Source: a virus
Strand: one strand, 5' to 3'
Virus record (IMG/VR): IMGVR_UViG_3300005914_000092
Coordinates: 1-24,462 of that record
DNA: 24,462 nucleotides
The position numbers and the translations under genes were made by a program. Below the pieces are notes generated by a model that saw only the letters and a program-made list of their open reading frames with translations, ran no database searches and was not told the DNA's origin. Shown here piece by piece: positions 16,071 through 24,087 of this stretch. Positions within the stretch are counted from its first letter, which is position 1; the number at the start of each line of letters is the position of its first letter.

Positions 16071-19000
16071 TGTTCCAGGACCAAGAGTTAAAAAATCACC
16101 TAGAAACTTCATCCGTAATAAAACTAGAGTCTTCTGTTATTGCAGAGTGGAACATGAATATTGCAGAAAATGTTTCTAAGATAGGAAACTATCGGTATAG
16201 GCCGCTTGAAAGAATAACCCTACCAGTTGCTGAGCAGAGTGTCTATGCAGCATTGCCAAATAATTTTACGGAATATGACGAGGGCAGATTCTATACTGGA
16301 GCAACAGACGCAGACACCATCTTTGATGGCGGAGTAGATGACCAAGACATCCCTATAACATTCTTATCTCAAAAAGAAAAAGAAAAGCTTTTATTTTCTT
16401 TAGAAGATTGCTTCAATAAGTTTAGGCCCAGGTCTGGTATAAATAAACTAAGATACTTTGGTGATAGATACACATTTCACTCAAATCCAGAGCAAGCAAG
16501 ACGTCCAAGGTATTACATGGCACACAAAGATGACCAGTTTAAATACTGGACATCCTACCGTACCGATTCTGGGGTAGAACGTGGAATAGCAAACCAACCA
16601 TACCAAAATCAATATTACATAGACGACACAGCTCCATTTATAGTATATAAAAACCAGGTCCCAGCAAATAGAATTGTAGTAAAGATGCAGACGAATGTTG
16701 GGGACATCGACTTAGGTCCATTCTCCAATATATCCTCTCCCTATCCAGATCCATTTTATGGATATCAAAATCAGACTACTCCAGCAAAGTGGAAAGTTCA
16801 GTACCTCTCTGGAGATAGCTGGATTGATGCACTATCGTTTGATGTGAACTCATCCAGGACTGATGGAACAGCAATTATCAAAAGTGATGGCTACATTGAG
16901 ATATCCTATGGGCTAATCATTCCAGAACAATACAAAGATATATTCGTAAAGTCTGGGGGCTACTCTTCAGAATCCTTATTGCCACAAATCAGTTTCTTGG
17001 GTTCTTCGTACTTAGTAAAAAAATCTGCAACAGATGTAGGTAGGTATTATGTATGGAGCGGTACTTCTTATGAGACATTTACTCCGATTTACGGCTGGTA
17101 TTTACAAGAACAAGACATGAATGAGAACACTGCACTTGTTTCAGAAATGACAAATCCAGAAACATACTTGGATGAATCAAACGGAGAGATAAGAAATACA
17201 GAGTTTCAGTATCTATCTGGTCTTCGGGTAGTAGTAGATACTATGAATGTTCAAGATTCAACATTTGATCTTATAGAGCTATCTCCAAGATTAAAGACAG
17301 ATCTTTCTGAAAAAACTGTGTCATTTCAAATTTCTAAAAATGCCTCTGATCTTGGCATTAGCGGTATGCCAGTAGGTCAGCTTCTGGCATCTACTGGATC
17401 AATAGAAATCTTTGACTATGATAATGCTTTTATTAAAGAAAATTCAAATAGCATAGTTTCTAGTTTTATATCAAATAATTTTCAAATTAAATTTTATGAA
17501 AAAATATTTCTACCATCAAAACTGGTGAAACATGTGCCAGTTAAAACAATGTACTCTGACGGATTTCCAAAAGCCAACGCCAACAATAGGTCTATTAATA
17601 TAAACCTAAGAGACCTATTCTTTTACTTTGAGTCAACTAATGCTCCACAGGTATTAATACAGAACGCCTCTGTTAGCTATGCCGTATCTCTTATAATGGA
17701 CTCAATAGGATTTGCTAATTATAAATTCTTAAAAGCATCTGAAGAATCAGAGACTGTTATTCCATATTTTTATGTTGGACCAGATATGACGGTAGCTCAA
17801 GTTCTTAATGATATAGCAATCTCAACTCAAACAGCAATGTTCTTTGATGAATACAATAACTTTATCATGATGAGCAAAGAGTATATGATGCCAGAAGAAT
17901 CTACCAGAGATGTAGATTTAACGCTATTTGGATCAAAGGACTTTATAAAAGATGAAGCTTACACAAACAAGCAGACATCTGCGTACCTTGCAAACATTGA
18001 AGAGGTTACCTCTCAGGATAACGAAGTTTATAATGATGGAAAAATAAACTATACATCTAGATATATTCAAAGATCAGTGGGAACCATTCAGCAAGCGTCA
18101 CTTCTGGATGAGGAAAAATTTTGGACATATAAGCCAGCACTTCTTTGGGAGGTCACCGGAACTGAAGCTACTAAGTCTCAAAACGATCAGTCAAATACTC
18201 AATCAAGCTATGTGCTTTCGGCTATGCCATTAAACTCTGACCTTAGCCAATTAGTTCCACAGGTCATAAATAGGCAAGTGGTTAATAACGTAATTGATTT
18301 TGGAGAGGGGATTTACTGGTTGAGCAGGTATAGGGGCTATTTCTATGCAAACTCAGAAGTAGTAAAATATGATGCAATTCAGTTTAACATTTCTGGTACT
18401 GGTAATGTTTGGATATCTAGTACACAAGAGTATCAAAAATACTTTTCAACAATTCCATTCAATGGAAAGCTGTACCCCACTGGCCTAGTAAGAATATACT
18501 CTGAGCCTAGTTTTGAGGTTATAGATGGAACCACCTACCTTTCAAATGGCGCTGTCGTAAAGCATGGCAGGGGGCAATTCGGAACTGAGATTGTTTCTCA
18601 TACAGCTGGAATAGATCCTTATTGGTATGATAATGACAACGTGCGAGGATGTACCATGTCATCATCACACCTTTTTTCCAATAACCCTGTTCCCACTACA
18701 GAAATTGGGGCAGCTGGGATTAACAATATTCTTGCAACAAAGACAACAAGGAATAGCATTATCCATAACTTTATGAGCAGTTCCTTTATTAACGAGAATA
18801 CAGCAAACAATCTTTATTCTACTCAGAAAGGTTCTGTACAGGCATCCGCCCTAATCATGAATGGTCCCAGATTTAACACCACAGAATCCCCCCTTGATTT
18901 TATTTCATATGTACATAAGCCACTAACAAATAAGTTTAAGCACTTCGGAACAAGGATGAGGATAATCGGAAAGATTGAAAACAATGAAAATAGAGGTCAG

Positions 19001-20371
19001 ACCCCAGTAGGAAGTACTTCATACTACGAAGCTCCTGGCGCAACCCCAGCTAATAATATTAATATTGGTGGAGCTTCTGGCGGACTGGCCGTAATGATTA
19101 ATCCAGAAACAAACAACGGATACTATTTTGAGCTGATAGCCTTGACAGACATTGACGGAACCACGCAGGATACTGGACCAGATATCTTTAACTTAGTGTT
19201 TTATAAGATAGAAAAGAAAGTCGGAGCTTCTTCAGCCATACCAGTAAAGCTGTGGACTGGACTTGCGAATATTATAGCTGACAGCGGAAGCTTCGTTGGT
19301 CAGTCTCGTATGGTTGGCGAGACAAACTCTACCGTATATGACGTCGCAGTCGAATATCAAAACTTTGGAACATCTAGAAGATTTTATTTATATATAAATA
19401 ATAAGCAGATTGCAACGGTAGATGACCCTAGCCCACTGCCAGAATATAACAACATGGGATTATTCGTAAGAGGTTCTGCAAGGTGTATGTTTGAAAACAT
19501 ATATGCCATTGCAAACAACTACAGCCAAAACACAATATTTGCACTCGACACTCCAGTAAGCTCAGTGTTTGATGACGACGAAGTCCTTGTTAGCGAATCA
19601 TTTAGAAAATATTCTATGAGCGGTATCGTAAAGCAAACCTATCTCTCTGGTGTTAGCTCATCAGAGCCGCCGAAATACAACATGTACTTTGATGAGTTTG
19701 GAACTATTATGCGAGAGGCCTCTTACTTTAATGTAAGATACGATAAGGCTTACCCTGCATTGTACGCAAAGCTTTCTCCTACTTATAACAGCATAAAGGG
19801 CTATACTGTATCTGGCTTCTTAGCTGGGGCATACGGTGCAGAGTTCTTAATATTTAATGCCACAGATACAGCTTTAAGCCTAGATGAAAGTAGCGGAAAT
19901 TATCTTAGGATTCAGGGTGTTACATTCACACAGGAGTCAGTCAATGAATTAAGTGTGGATGAATATTTTTCTAGAAAGAGTGACTTTTCTAATATAGACT
20001 TTGTTCCTACTAGCACCATATCTTCTCCATCTGTAGCCAAACAACAGTACCAAGACATTAAATTCAGTCGCATGACCCATGGCAAGAAAGAGTTTTCTCT
20101 ACAGGCGCCATACATTCAAAGCCAGGATGATGCAAATAATCTTATGGGGTGGATGATATCTAAAATAATGAAGCCAAGAAAATCTTTAGGAATCAAAATT
20201 TTTGCAATGCCGATTATTCAACTTGGAGACATCGTAAAGATAGACTATACAAATAAAGATGGGGTATCTGAAATTACAAACCCGTCAAGCAGGTTTGTAG
20301 TGTATAGTATTGAGTACGACAGGTCATCTGCTGGACCATCTATGAACGTATATGTTAGCGAGGTTGTGTAG
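16070..20371 (+). CDS. Tail hub / tail-associated protein with a lectin-like insertion
   Basis: 1,433 residues from ATG 16070, which overlaps the previous stop by one base and has agagg (16061-16065) four bases upstream; the in-frame ATG at 16037 would bury the start inside the previous gene. The far C-terminus is typical of hub proteins (lambda gpJ/T4 gp27-like): MKPRKSLGIKIFAM, IQLGDIVKIDY, RFVVYSIEYDRSSAGPSMNV. Residues about 955-1148 look like a concanavalin-A/LamG jelly-roll: GLAVMINPETNNGYYFEL, VYDVAVEYQNFGTSRRFYLY, INNKQIATVDD, MGLFVRGSARCMFENIYAI. The hub closes the tube and organises the tip; the jelly-roll probably binds host surface sugars. No lytic domain was recognised. Confidence 0.75.
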   Translation: MFQDQELKNHLETSSVIKLESSVIAEWNMNIAENVSKIGNYRYRPLERITLPVAEQSVYAALPNNFTEYDEGRFYTGATDADTIFDGGVDDQDIPITFLSQKEKEKLLFSLEDCFNKFRPRSGINKLRYFGDRYTFHSNPEQARRPRYYMAHKDDQFKYWTSYRTDSGVERGIANQPYQNQYYIDDTAPFIVYKNQVPANRIVVKMQTNVGDIDLGPFSNISSPYPDPFYGYQNQTTPAKWKVQYLSGDSWIDALSFDVNSSRTDGTAIIKSDGYIEISYGLIIPEQYKDIFVKSGGYSSESLLPQISFLGSSYLVKKSATDVGRYYVWSGTSYETFTPIYGWYLQEQDMNENTALVSEMTNPETYLDESNGEIRNTEFQYLSGLRVVVDTMNVQDSTFDLIELSPRLKTDLSEKTVSFQISKNASDLGISGMPVGQLLASTGSIEIFDYDNAFIKENSNSIVSSFISNNFQIKFYEKIFLPSKLVKHVPVKTMYSDGFPKANANNRSININLRDLFFYFESTNAPQVLIQNASVSYAVSLIMDSIGFANYKFLKASEESETVIPYFYVGPDMTVAQVLNDIAISTQTAMFFDEYNNFIMMSKEYMMPEESTRDVDLTLFGSKDFIKDEAYTNKQTSAYLANIEEVTSQDNEVYNDGKINYTSRYIQRSVGTIQQASLLDEEKFWTYKPALLWEVTGTEATKSQNDQSNTQSSYVLSAMPLNSDLSQLVPQVINRQVVNNVIDFGEGIYWLSRYRGYFYANSEVVKYDAIQFNISGTGNVWISSTQEYQKYFSTIPFNGKLYPTGLVRIYSEPSFEVIDGTTYLSNGAVVKHGRGQFGTEIVSHTAGIDPYWYDNDNVRGCTMSSSHLFSNNPVPTTEIGAAGINNILATKTTRNSIIHNFMSSSFINENTANNLYSTQKGSVQASALIMNGPRFNTTESPLDFISYVHKPLTNKFKHFGTRMRIIGKIENNENRGQTPVGSTSYYEAPGATPANNINIGGASGGLAVMINPETNNGYYFELIALTDIDGTTQDTGPDIFNLVFYKIEKKVGASSAIPVKLWTGLANIIADSGSFVGQSRMVGETNSTVYDVAVEYQNFGTSRRFYLYINNKQIATVDDPSPLPEYNNMGLFVRGSARCMFENIYAIANNYSQNTIFALDTPVSSVFDDDEVLVSESFRKYSMSGIVKQTYLSGVSSSEPPKYNMYFDEFGTIMREASYFNVRYDKAYPALYAKLSPTYNSIKGYTVSGFLAGAYGAEFLIFNATDTALSLDESSGNYLRIQGVTFTQESVNELSVDEYFSRKSDFSNIDFVPTSTISSPSVAKQQYQDIKFSRMTHGKKEFSLQAPYIQSQDDANNLMGWMISKIMKPRKSLGIKIFAMPIIQLGDIVKIDYTNKDGVSEITNPSSRFVVYSIEYDRSSAGPSMNVYVSEVV
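18932..19513 (+). other. Concanavalin/LamG-like carbohydrate-binding domain within the hub gene
   Basis: Residues about 955-1148 of the protein at 16070. The signature is a run of beta strands ending in RRFYLYINNKQIATVDD, LPEYNNMGLFVRGSA and FENIYAIAN, the usual end of LamG/DUF1080-type jelly-rolls (lyvngkliatv ... iGl ... a.Fdnv). It sits upstream of the conserved hub C-terminus, so it looks like an insertion displayed on the tail tip. Confidence 0.55.
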
Positions 20372-20850
20372 TGGTAAACCCAACACCAATGATTCCAGAG
20401 TCTACCGCAAGCTCTTCAGAATTAGGGATTAGAGTAGCGAGTCCCGACATCATTCTTATTGACAACGAAGCTCTATCGATAGAGCTTATGACAAACTTAG
20501 TCTTTGAAAATATCGGTGGCAGAGAAATTCTAAGCATTTCCAGAAGCGACACCGTAAATGGACAAAGTATAATTTATCAACCAATATCAAATTTAGCAAA
20601 CATCAACCTAAAATATAATCCACTAAACATAATTGCCCTGCAGAATACAGCAGATAACTTATTTAGAAGCTTCGCCATTGAGCTCGGAGATCATGTTCCA
20701 ATAGTGGGGTCTGGCCCTGACGGTACATTTGTATATTCAGAAATTGGCACAGGCAACCTAGTCGTTGATCTTATTTCGTTAGATCCAGAATACGAAGTAG
20801 AAATTCAAGTTCTTGCGGCTGGAGAGATTCTAGATGATACAATATATTAA
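20371..20850 (+). CDS. Minor tail protein, function unknown
   Basis: 159 residues starting with GTG, which shares its G with the previous TAG stop; gagg (20360-20363) lies 7 bases upstream. The protein is acidic and strand-rich (GIRVASPDIILIDNEALSIE, LMTNLVFENIGGREILSISR, TVNGQSIIYQP, VYSEIGTGNLVVDLISLDPE). It resembles no family I can name. The place between hub and fibre genes and tight packing suggest a baseplate or tail-tip component. Confidence 0.6.
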   Translation: MVNPTPMIPESTASSSELGIRVASPDIILIDNEALSIELMTNLVFENIGGREILSISRSDTVNGQSIIYQPISNLANINLKYNPLNIIALQNTADNLFRSFAIELGDHVPIVGSGPDGTFVYSEIGTGNLVVDLISLDPEYEVEIQVLAAGEILDDTIY

Positions 20851-20858
20851 GGATTATT

Positions 20859-22034
20859 ATGATAACAAATACTGGTAAAAACATTCTTGCTAAATATCTG
20901 GTTGGGCAGGCACCAGCTTACGCCTCTTATATTGCTGTAGGCTGTGGCCCACAAGCTGTAGATAGAGATCTCGGAACCTTTGGAGACTATTCTTCAAAAA
21001 ACTCTTTAGACTTTGAGATGTTCCGTGCACCGATTATTTCAAGAGGATACGTAAACGAAGATGGAATAGATAAGATCGTTCTTACTGCAGAAATGCCTAC
21101 AGAAGAAAGATATGAAATTACAGAAATTGGAATTTTTTCAGCTGGGGCAAACCCATCAGCTTCAAATGTTGACAGTCGTCTTTTGTATGGATTTACTCAA
21201 ACAGAGAACTGGGAATACCACTCTGAAACGCTTGCCGAATCTATTGAAAGTATTTATAGTCCACTAGATGGTGGTAACAATGATAATATTATTATTGGTG
21301 AATATGACCTATATAATAGTGGAACTCCAAAAGACTATCCAGTATTTCAAACAAATGCAGATAACAGAATCTTTACACTAGAAGACAGAGTTCTTAGAAA
21401 CGAAAGATGCAGGTTCTTAAATAACATTATTATGATGCGTGGAAACACTTCAGACATTTCCGTGGGGCTAGATGGAAGGCTTAATGTAGATTCTGGGAAC
21501 CACATTCATCTTAATGGGATCAACACATCTATTTTTGATAGGCAAGCCCCGACAGATGAAATCAGGTTTGCTTTTTCTTTAGTTAATAAAGATGGTGGGT
21601 CTTTTCAGACGCCAGATGAGGTTAGAGTAATACTTGAGTTCGCATCTGGTGAAGGAGCATCGGTGGAGGACTATGAGTCAGCAAGGTTTGAGTTTGCTTT
21701 AGAGAATGGAACTCAGCCAGGACAATTTGATTTTTCAAAAAATAGATATTTTGTTGTAACGAAGCAGCTACAAGAGCTATTTAAAAGCTCTAACTTTTCA
21801 TGGACAGCAATGAACCTAAGTAAAATATACGTTTCTGTTGTTGATGATGGCTCTCCATCCGAAGAATACTACATAGCAATTGACGCGATAAGAGTTGAAA
21901 ATGTAACAGCTCAAAATCCATTATATGGTTTAACTGGATATTCTGTAGTTAAAAGTATAGACGCTCTTCCATTAATTAAGATAGCCAATACTACAAACTA
22001 CATTGAGTTTAGATTTGCGATAGGCATAGAGTAA
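20859..22034 (+). CDS. Tail fibre / receptor-binding-like minor tail protein
   Basis: 391 residues; taagga (20848-20853) lies 5 bases before the ATG. The N-terminus, MITNTGKNILAKYLVGQAP then AYASYIAVGCG, is the style of tail-fibre attachment domains that dock on the tail tip, followed by ITEIGIFSAGANP, a phrase common in fibre N-termini. The middle (IHLNGINTSIFDRQAPTDEI) leads to a second beta domain (FAFSLVNKDGGSF, VRVILEFASGEG, KIYVSVVDDGSPSEEYYIAI, DAIRVENV) that looks like a galactose-binding-type beta sandwich. I infer a role in host attachment. It overlaps the next gene (TAATG). Confidence 0.6.
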   Translation: MITNTGKNILAKYLVGQAPAYASYIAVGCGPQAVDRDLGTFGDYSSKNSLDFEMFRAPIISRGYVNEDGIDKIVLTAEMPTEERYEITEIGIFSAGANPSASNVDSRLLYGFTQTENWEYHSETLAESIESIYSPLDGGNNDNIIIGEYDLYNSGTPKDYPVFQTNADNRIFTLEDRVLRNERCRFLNNIIMMRGNTSDISVGLDGRLNVDSGNHIHLNGINTSIFDRQAPTDEIRFAFSLVNKDGGSFQTPDEVRVILEFASGEGASVEDYESARFEFALENGTQPGQFDFSKNRYFVVTKQLQELFKSSNFSWTAMNLSKIYVSVVDDGSPSEEYYIAIDAIRVENVTAQNPLYGLTGYSVVKSIDALPLIKIANTTNYIEFRFAIGIE

Positions 22035-22534
22035 TGGTAGACAGAGGAATCAAAAAGGCAAAAGTTATAGAGCGGAACCTTCCAGACATCATACCTACAC
22101 TGCAAGGATATCTTGTTAGGTATAGAATTGTATCAGAGGACCGAAACAGGTTGTCACACTGGTCTCCTATATTTTTAGTTCAACCAGAATACACATTTGT
22201 TTCTGGAAATACTTCGCTAGGAAAATCATTAAATCATGTTGATATAGTTTGGGATTCTGTCACAATTGAAAAAGATGGGGCATATATCAGGAAAGCAAGA
22301 GATTATGATGTTTGGCTTAGGTGGGACAAGGGGGATGGTGGAGACTGGATCTATGCAGAAAGAGTGCAGCAAAATTCAGCAACGTTTATTATTCCAAATA
22401 CTTATTTCATTGAGGGGATAGATCAATCGACCAAGCCAGATGTGCTTACAGTAGAATTATTCCTAAAGGGAAGACCAATAACAAGGGACCTAGACTTTTT
22501 AAAAGTTTATACTATTGGACCAGAAGCAGTTTAG
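22034..22534 (+). CDS. Minor tail protein with an FN3-like domain
   Basis: 166 residues, start overlapping the previous stop (TAATG). Residues about 25-135 read as a fibronectin-III-like beta sandwich: GYLVRYRIVSEDRNRLSHWS, HVDIVWDSVTIEK, DYDVWLRWDKGDGGDWIYAE, QNSATFIIPN. Such domains are common in virion proteins and often mediate weak surface binding. It probably decorates the tail tip with the fibre genes. A promoter-like motif begins right after its stop. Confidence 0.6.
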   Translation: MVDRGIKKAKVIERNLPDIIPTLQGYLVRYRIVSEDRNRLSHWSPIFLVQPEYTFVSGNTSLGKSLNHVDIVWDSVTIEKDGAYIRKARDYDVWLRWDKGDGGDWIYAERVQQNSATFIIPNTYFIEGIDQSTKPDVLTVELFLKGRPITRDLDFLKVYTIGPEAV

Positions 22535-22535
22535 G

Positions 22536-22544
22536 TGCTATAAT
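22536..22544 (+). promoter_or_regulatory. Extended -10 promoter, TGCTATAAT, close to a start codon
   Basis: TGc plus a perfect TATAAT is placed two bases after the previous stop and nine bases before ATG 22554. TTGGAC (22515-22520) is a poor -35 candidate at 18-base spacing. Expected transcription starts (22550-22552) leave only 2-4 leader bases, so transcripts from here would be nearly leaderless, while read-through mRNA would carry the aggag site at 22545-22549. Confidence 0.55.
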
Positions 22545-22553
22545 AGGAGAACT

Positions 22554-22997
22554 ATGGCAATTATACCACTACCAGAAAGAGGTCAGCCACTTGACCTCAC
22601 ATATATTTATCAGATAGCAAATGCAATTAATAACATTTCTACTCAGGTATCTTCCTCGACATACAAGTATGTGACGATTGATACCCCTAGTAATGGCAAG
22701 CAGAGCCTAAACAACTCTGAGACAAGAATGATCGCTGCCTACAAAGAAGTCGTAAATAATACGACTGTCAATGCTGGAAATGAAAAATCATTCGAGTACT
22801 TCATTGAGCCAGAGCTAAAGTATCCACCAATCGTAACAGCAACACCAATAAACATTGCTGATACATCTGCTGGCAAAAATGTAAGCGTAATCCTTAAAAG
22901 CGTAACTACTTCTAGGGTGGAGGGTGTTGTTAGGTTTAACTCTAGCGGAGATGCCTCGGTAGCTGTCAATATTATTATTATCGGCGTACCAAGCTAG
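22554..22997 (+). CDS. Minor tail / fibre-associated protein
   Basis: 147 residues from ATG 22554, chosen because the in-frame ATG at 22515 would overlap the previous gene by 20 bases and lacks a ribosome site, whereas aggag sits just before 22554. The N-terminus (MAIIPLPERGQPLDLTYIYQ, then IANAINNIS) is a short helix-forming stretch of the kind that trimerises or docks fibres. The C-terminal two thirds is a small beta domain (EKSFEYFIEPELKYPPIVTA, KNVSVILKSVTTSRVEGVVR, DASVAVNIIIIGVPS). It is probably the last virion gene of this block. The exact function is unknown. Confidence 0.6.
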   Translation: MAIIPLPERGQPLDLTYIYQIANAINNISTQVSSSTYKYVTIDTPSNGKQSLNNSETRMIAAYKEVVNNTTVNAGNEKSFEYFIEPELKYPPIVTATPINIADTSAGKNVSVILKSVTTSRVEGVVRFNSSGDASVAVNIIIIGVPS

Positions 22998-23007
22998 TCG
23001 GTTAATT

Positions 23008-23556
23008 TTGGCACCGAATCCAAAACGTGGCTATAGAACTCGAGAAGAGTACAACGAGGCTCAAATTATTCCTGGCAATAAAAAGGTTTGGTTTTTAAAT
23101 GGAGATCTTGTAAGATCTCATCACATAAATAGAGCAAATGGAATAATGTCTGTTTATAACATTATTCATGATAGGATTGAAAGCTGCTTAGTTTTTGATT
23201 TTAAAAGAAACAGGGAGCGAGCCTACACAGTGGGAGAGGCGGCTGATCTGGTAAATAGGCACAAGAAGTATATGCCACAGCTTATGAAGCGTGAAGTGAT
23301 CCCCCGTCCGACAGGCTCTCAAAAAGGAGGGGCAACTGGATGGCAAGTAAGAAGTTATTATTCAGAGTCGCAAGTTAGAGAGATTCGTGATATACTTGCT
23401 TCCTACTCTATGGGGAGACCTAGGGCAGATAAGCTTATAACAAATAACATAACTCCATCTCCACAAGAGTTGACTAGAAGGATGGGGGATGGTATACTAA
23501 CTTATACAAGAACAGAAGACGGAAGATTCATCCCAGTTTGGGCAGAGAGCATTTAA
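23008..23556 (+). CDS. MerR-like helix-turn-helix DNA-binding protein
   Basis: 182 residues if the TTG at 23008 is the start. No good ribosome site precedes it, and the next in-frame ATG is at residue 47, so the true start is uncertain. Residues about 73-130 form a winged HTH of MerR/excisionase style: YTVGEAADLVNRHKKYMPQL, MKREVIPRP, a Gly-rich wing, WQVRSYYSESQVREIRDIL. Upstream is a small beta region (KKVWFLNGDLVRSHHINRAN). It sits at the joint between virion and replication genes and could be a transcription regulator of the block or an accessory replication protein. The domain call is fairly firm; the role is not known. Confidence 0.65.
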   Translation: MAPNPKRGYRTREEYNEAQIIPGNKKVWFLNGDLVRSHHINRANGIMSVYNIIHDRIESCLVFDFKRNRERAYTVGEAADLVNRHKKYMPQLMKREVIPRPTGSQKGGATGWQVRSYYSESQVREIRDILASYSMGRPRADKLITNNITPSPQELTRRMGDGILTYTRTEDGRFIPVWAESI

Positions 23557-23572
23557 GAGAGAGAGAATGGTC

Positions 23573-23779
23573 ATGAATAACGAAGACACTAAGGTAACAG
23601 TCGGCTTGGGGTATACCCTCAACCTAGGAAACTTTCAATCCTTGAGAGTGGACATTAGCGTTGCAGACAGCAAGCGTGATGGAGAAAACACAGAGCAAGC
23701 TTTTGATCGTGTCTACGCATTCGTAGAAGAGAAGCTGTCTGATAAGGTTCGAGAAGCCTCGTCTGAACTAGACAAGTAA
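23573..23779 (+). CDS. Small protein of unknown function
   Basis: 68 residues from ATG 23573. The in-frame ATG at 23567 touches the purine-rich ribosome site (agagagagaga), which is better spaced for 23573. The sequence is a short beta hairpin (TKVTVGLGYTLNLGNFQSLR, VDISVADS) followed by a charged amphipathic helix (EQAFDRVYAFVEEKLSDKVR). No family was recognised. It overlaps the next gene (TAATG) and is part of a run leading into the DnaB-like helicase, so a DNA-metabolism role is plausible but unproven. Confidence 0.6.
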   Translation: MNNEDTKVTVGLGYTLNLGNFQSLRVDISVADSKRDGENTEQAFDRVYAFVEEKLSDKVREASSELDK

Positions 23780-24087
23780 TGGCTGATCGCAAGGAGAGAT
23801 TCTCTTTGCTCAGCCGATACGGCAAGTATCATACTGCACGGTATGAGCAGAGACCTCAAATCAATTTAAACGTAGAACAATGGGCAGCAGACGCTCTAGT
23901 AGAGTCTTATACCTTAGAGTATTGCTACGACCTGCTACAATACTATTTCGAAGTAGCCCAAAATCCAACATGGAAATATTTTGCCAACTACGCACATGAC
24001 ATCATTTCTAAGCGTGAAATATACAAGCAAGATTTATCCGAGAGACAGCAGCGAAGAGCTGCAGCAAAGAAGTGGTTGAGTGAATAA
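23779..24087 (+). CDS. Small helical protein upstream of the helicase
   Basis: 102 residues, start overlapping the previous stop (TAATG). The N-terminus is basic (ADRKERFSLLSRYGKYHTAR), then helices follow (VEQWAADALVESYTLEYCYD, LLQYYFEVAQNPTWKYFANY) and a basic C-terminal helix (SERQQRRAAAKKWLSE). The last eight bases overlap the GTG start of the helicase gene. Its size, helical content and coupling to DnaB would suit a helicase loader or accessory factor, but I see no defining motif and offer this only as a guess. Confidence 0.6.
   Translation: MADRKERFSLLSRYGKYHTARYEQRPQINLNVEQWAADALVESYTLEYCYDLLQYYFEVAQNPTWKYFANYAHDIISKREIYKQDLSERQQRRAAAKKWLSE

Noticed and set aside
16066-16071. TATAAT overlapping the hub start codon
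   Set aside because: It lacks the TGn extension and arises from the stop/start overlap (gta TAA TG). RNA from it would begin after the ATG.
22515-22553. Upstream ATG extending the 147-residue fibre-associated protein
   Set aside because: It would overlap the previous gene by 20 bases without a ribosome site and would place the promoter inside the coding region. ATG 22554 has aggag and a natural MAIIPLPERG start.
23490-23498. TGGTATACT near the end of the HTH gene as a sixth promoter
   Set aside because: It has one mismatch to the motif and lies within coding sequence; it is too weak to list as a promoter.
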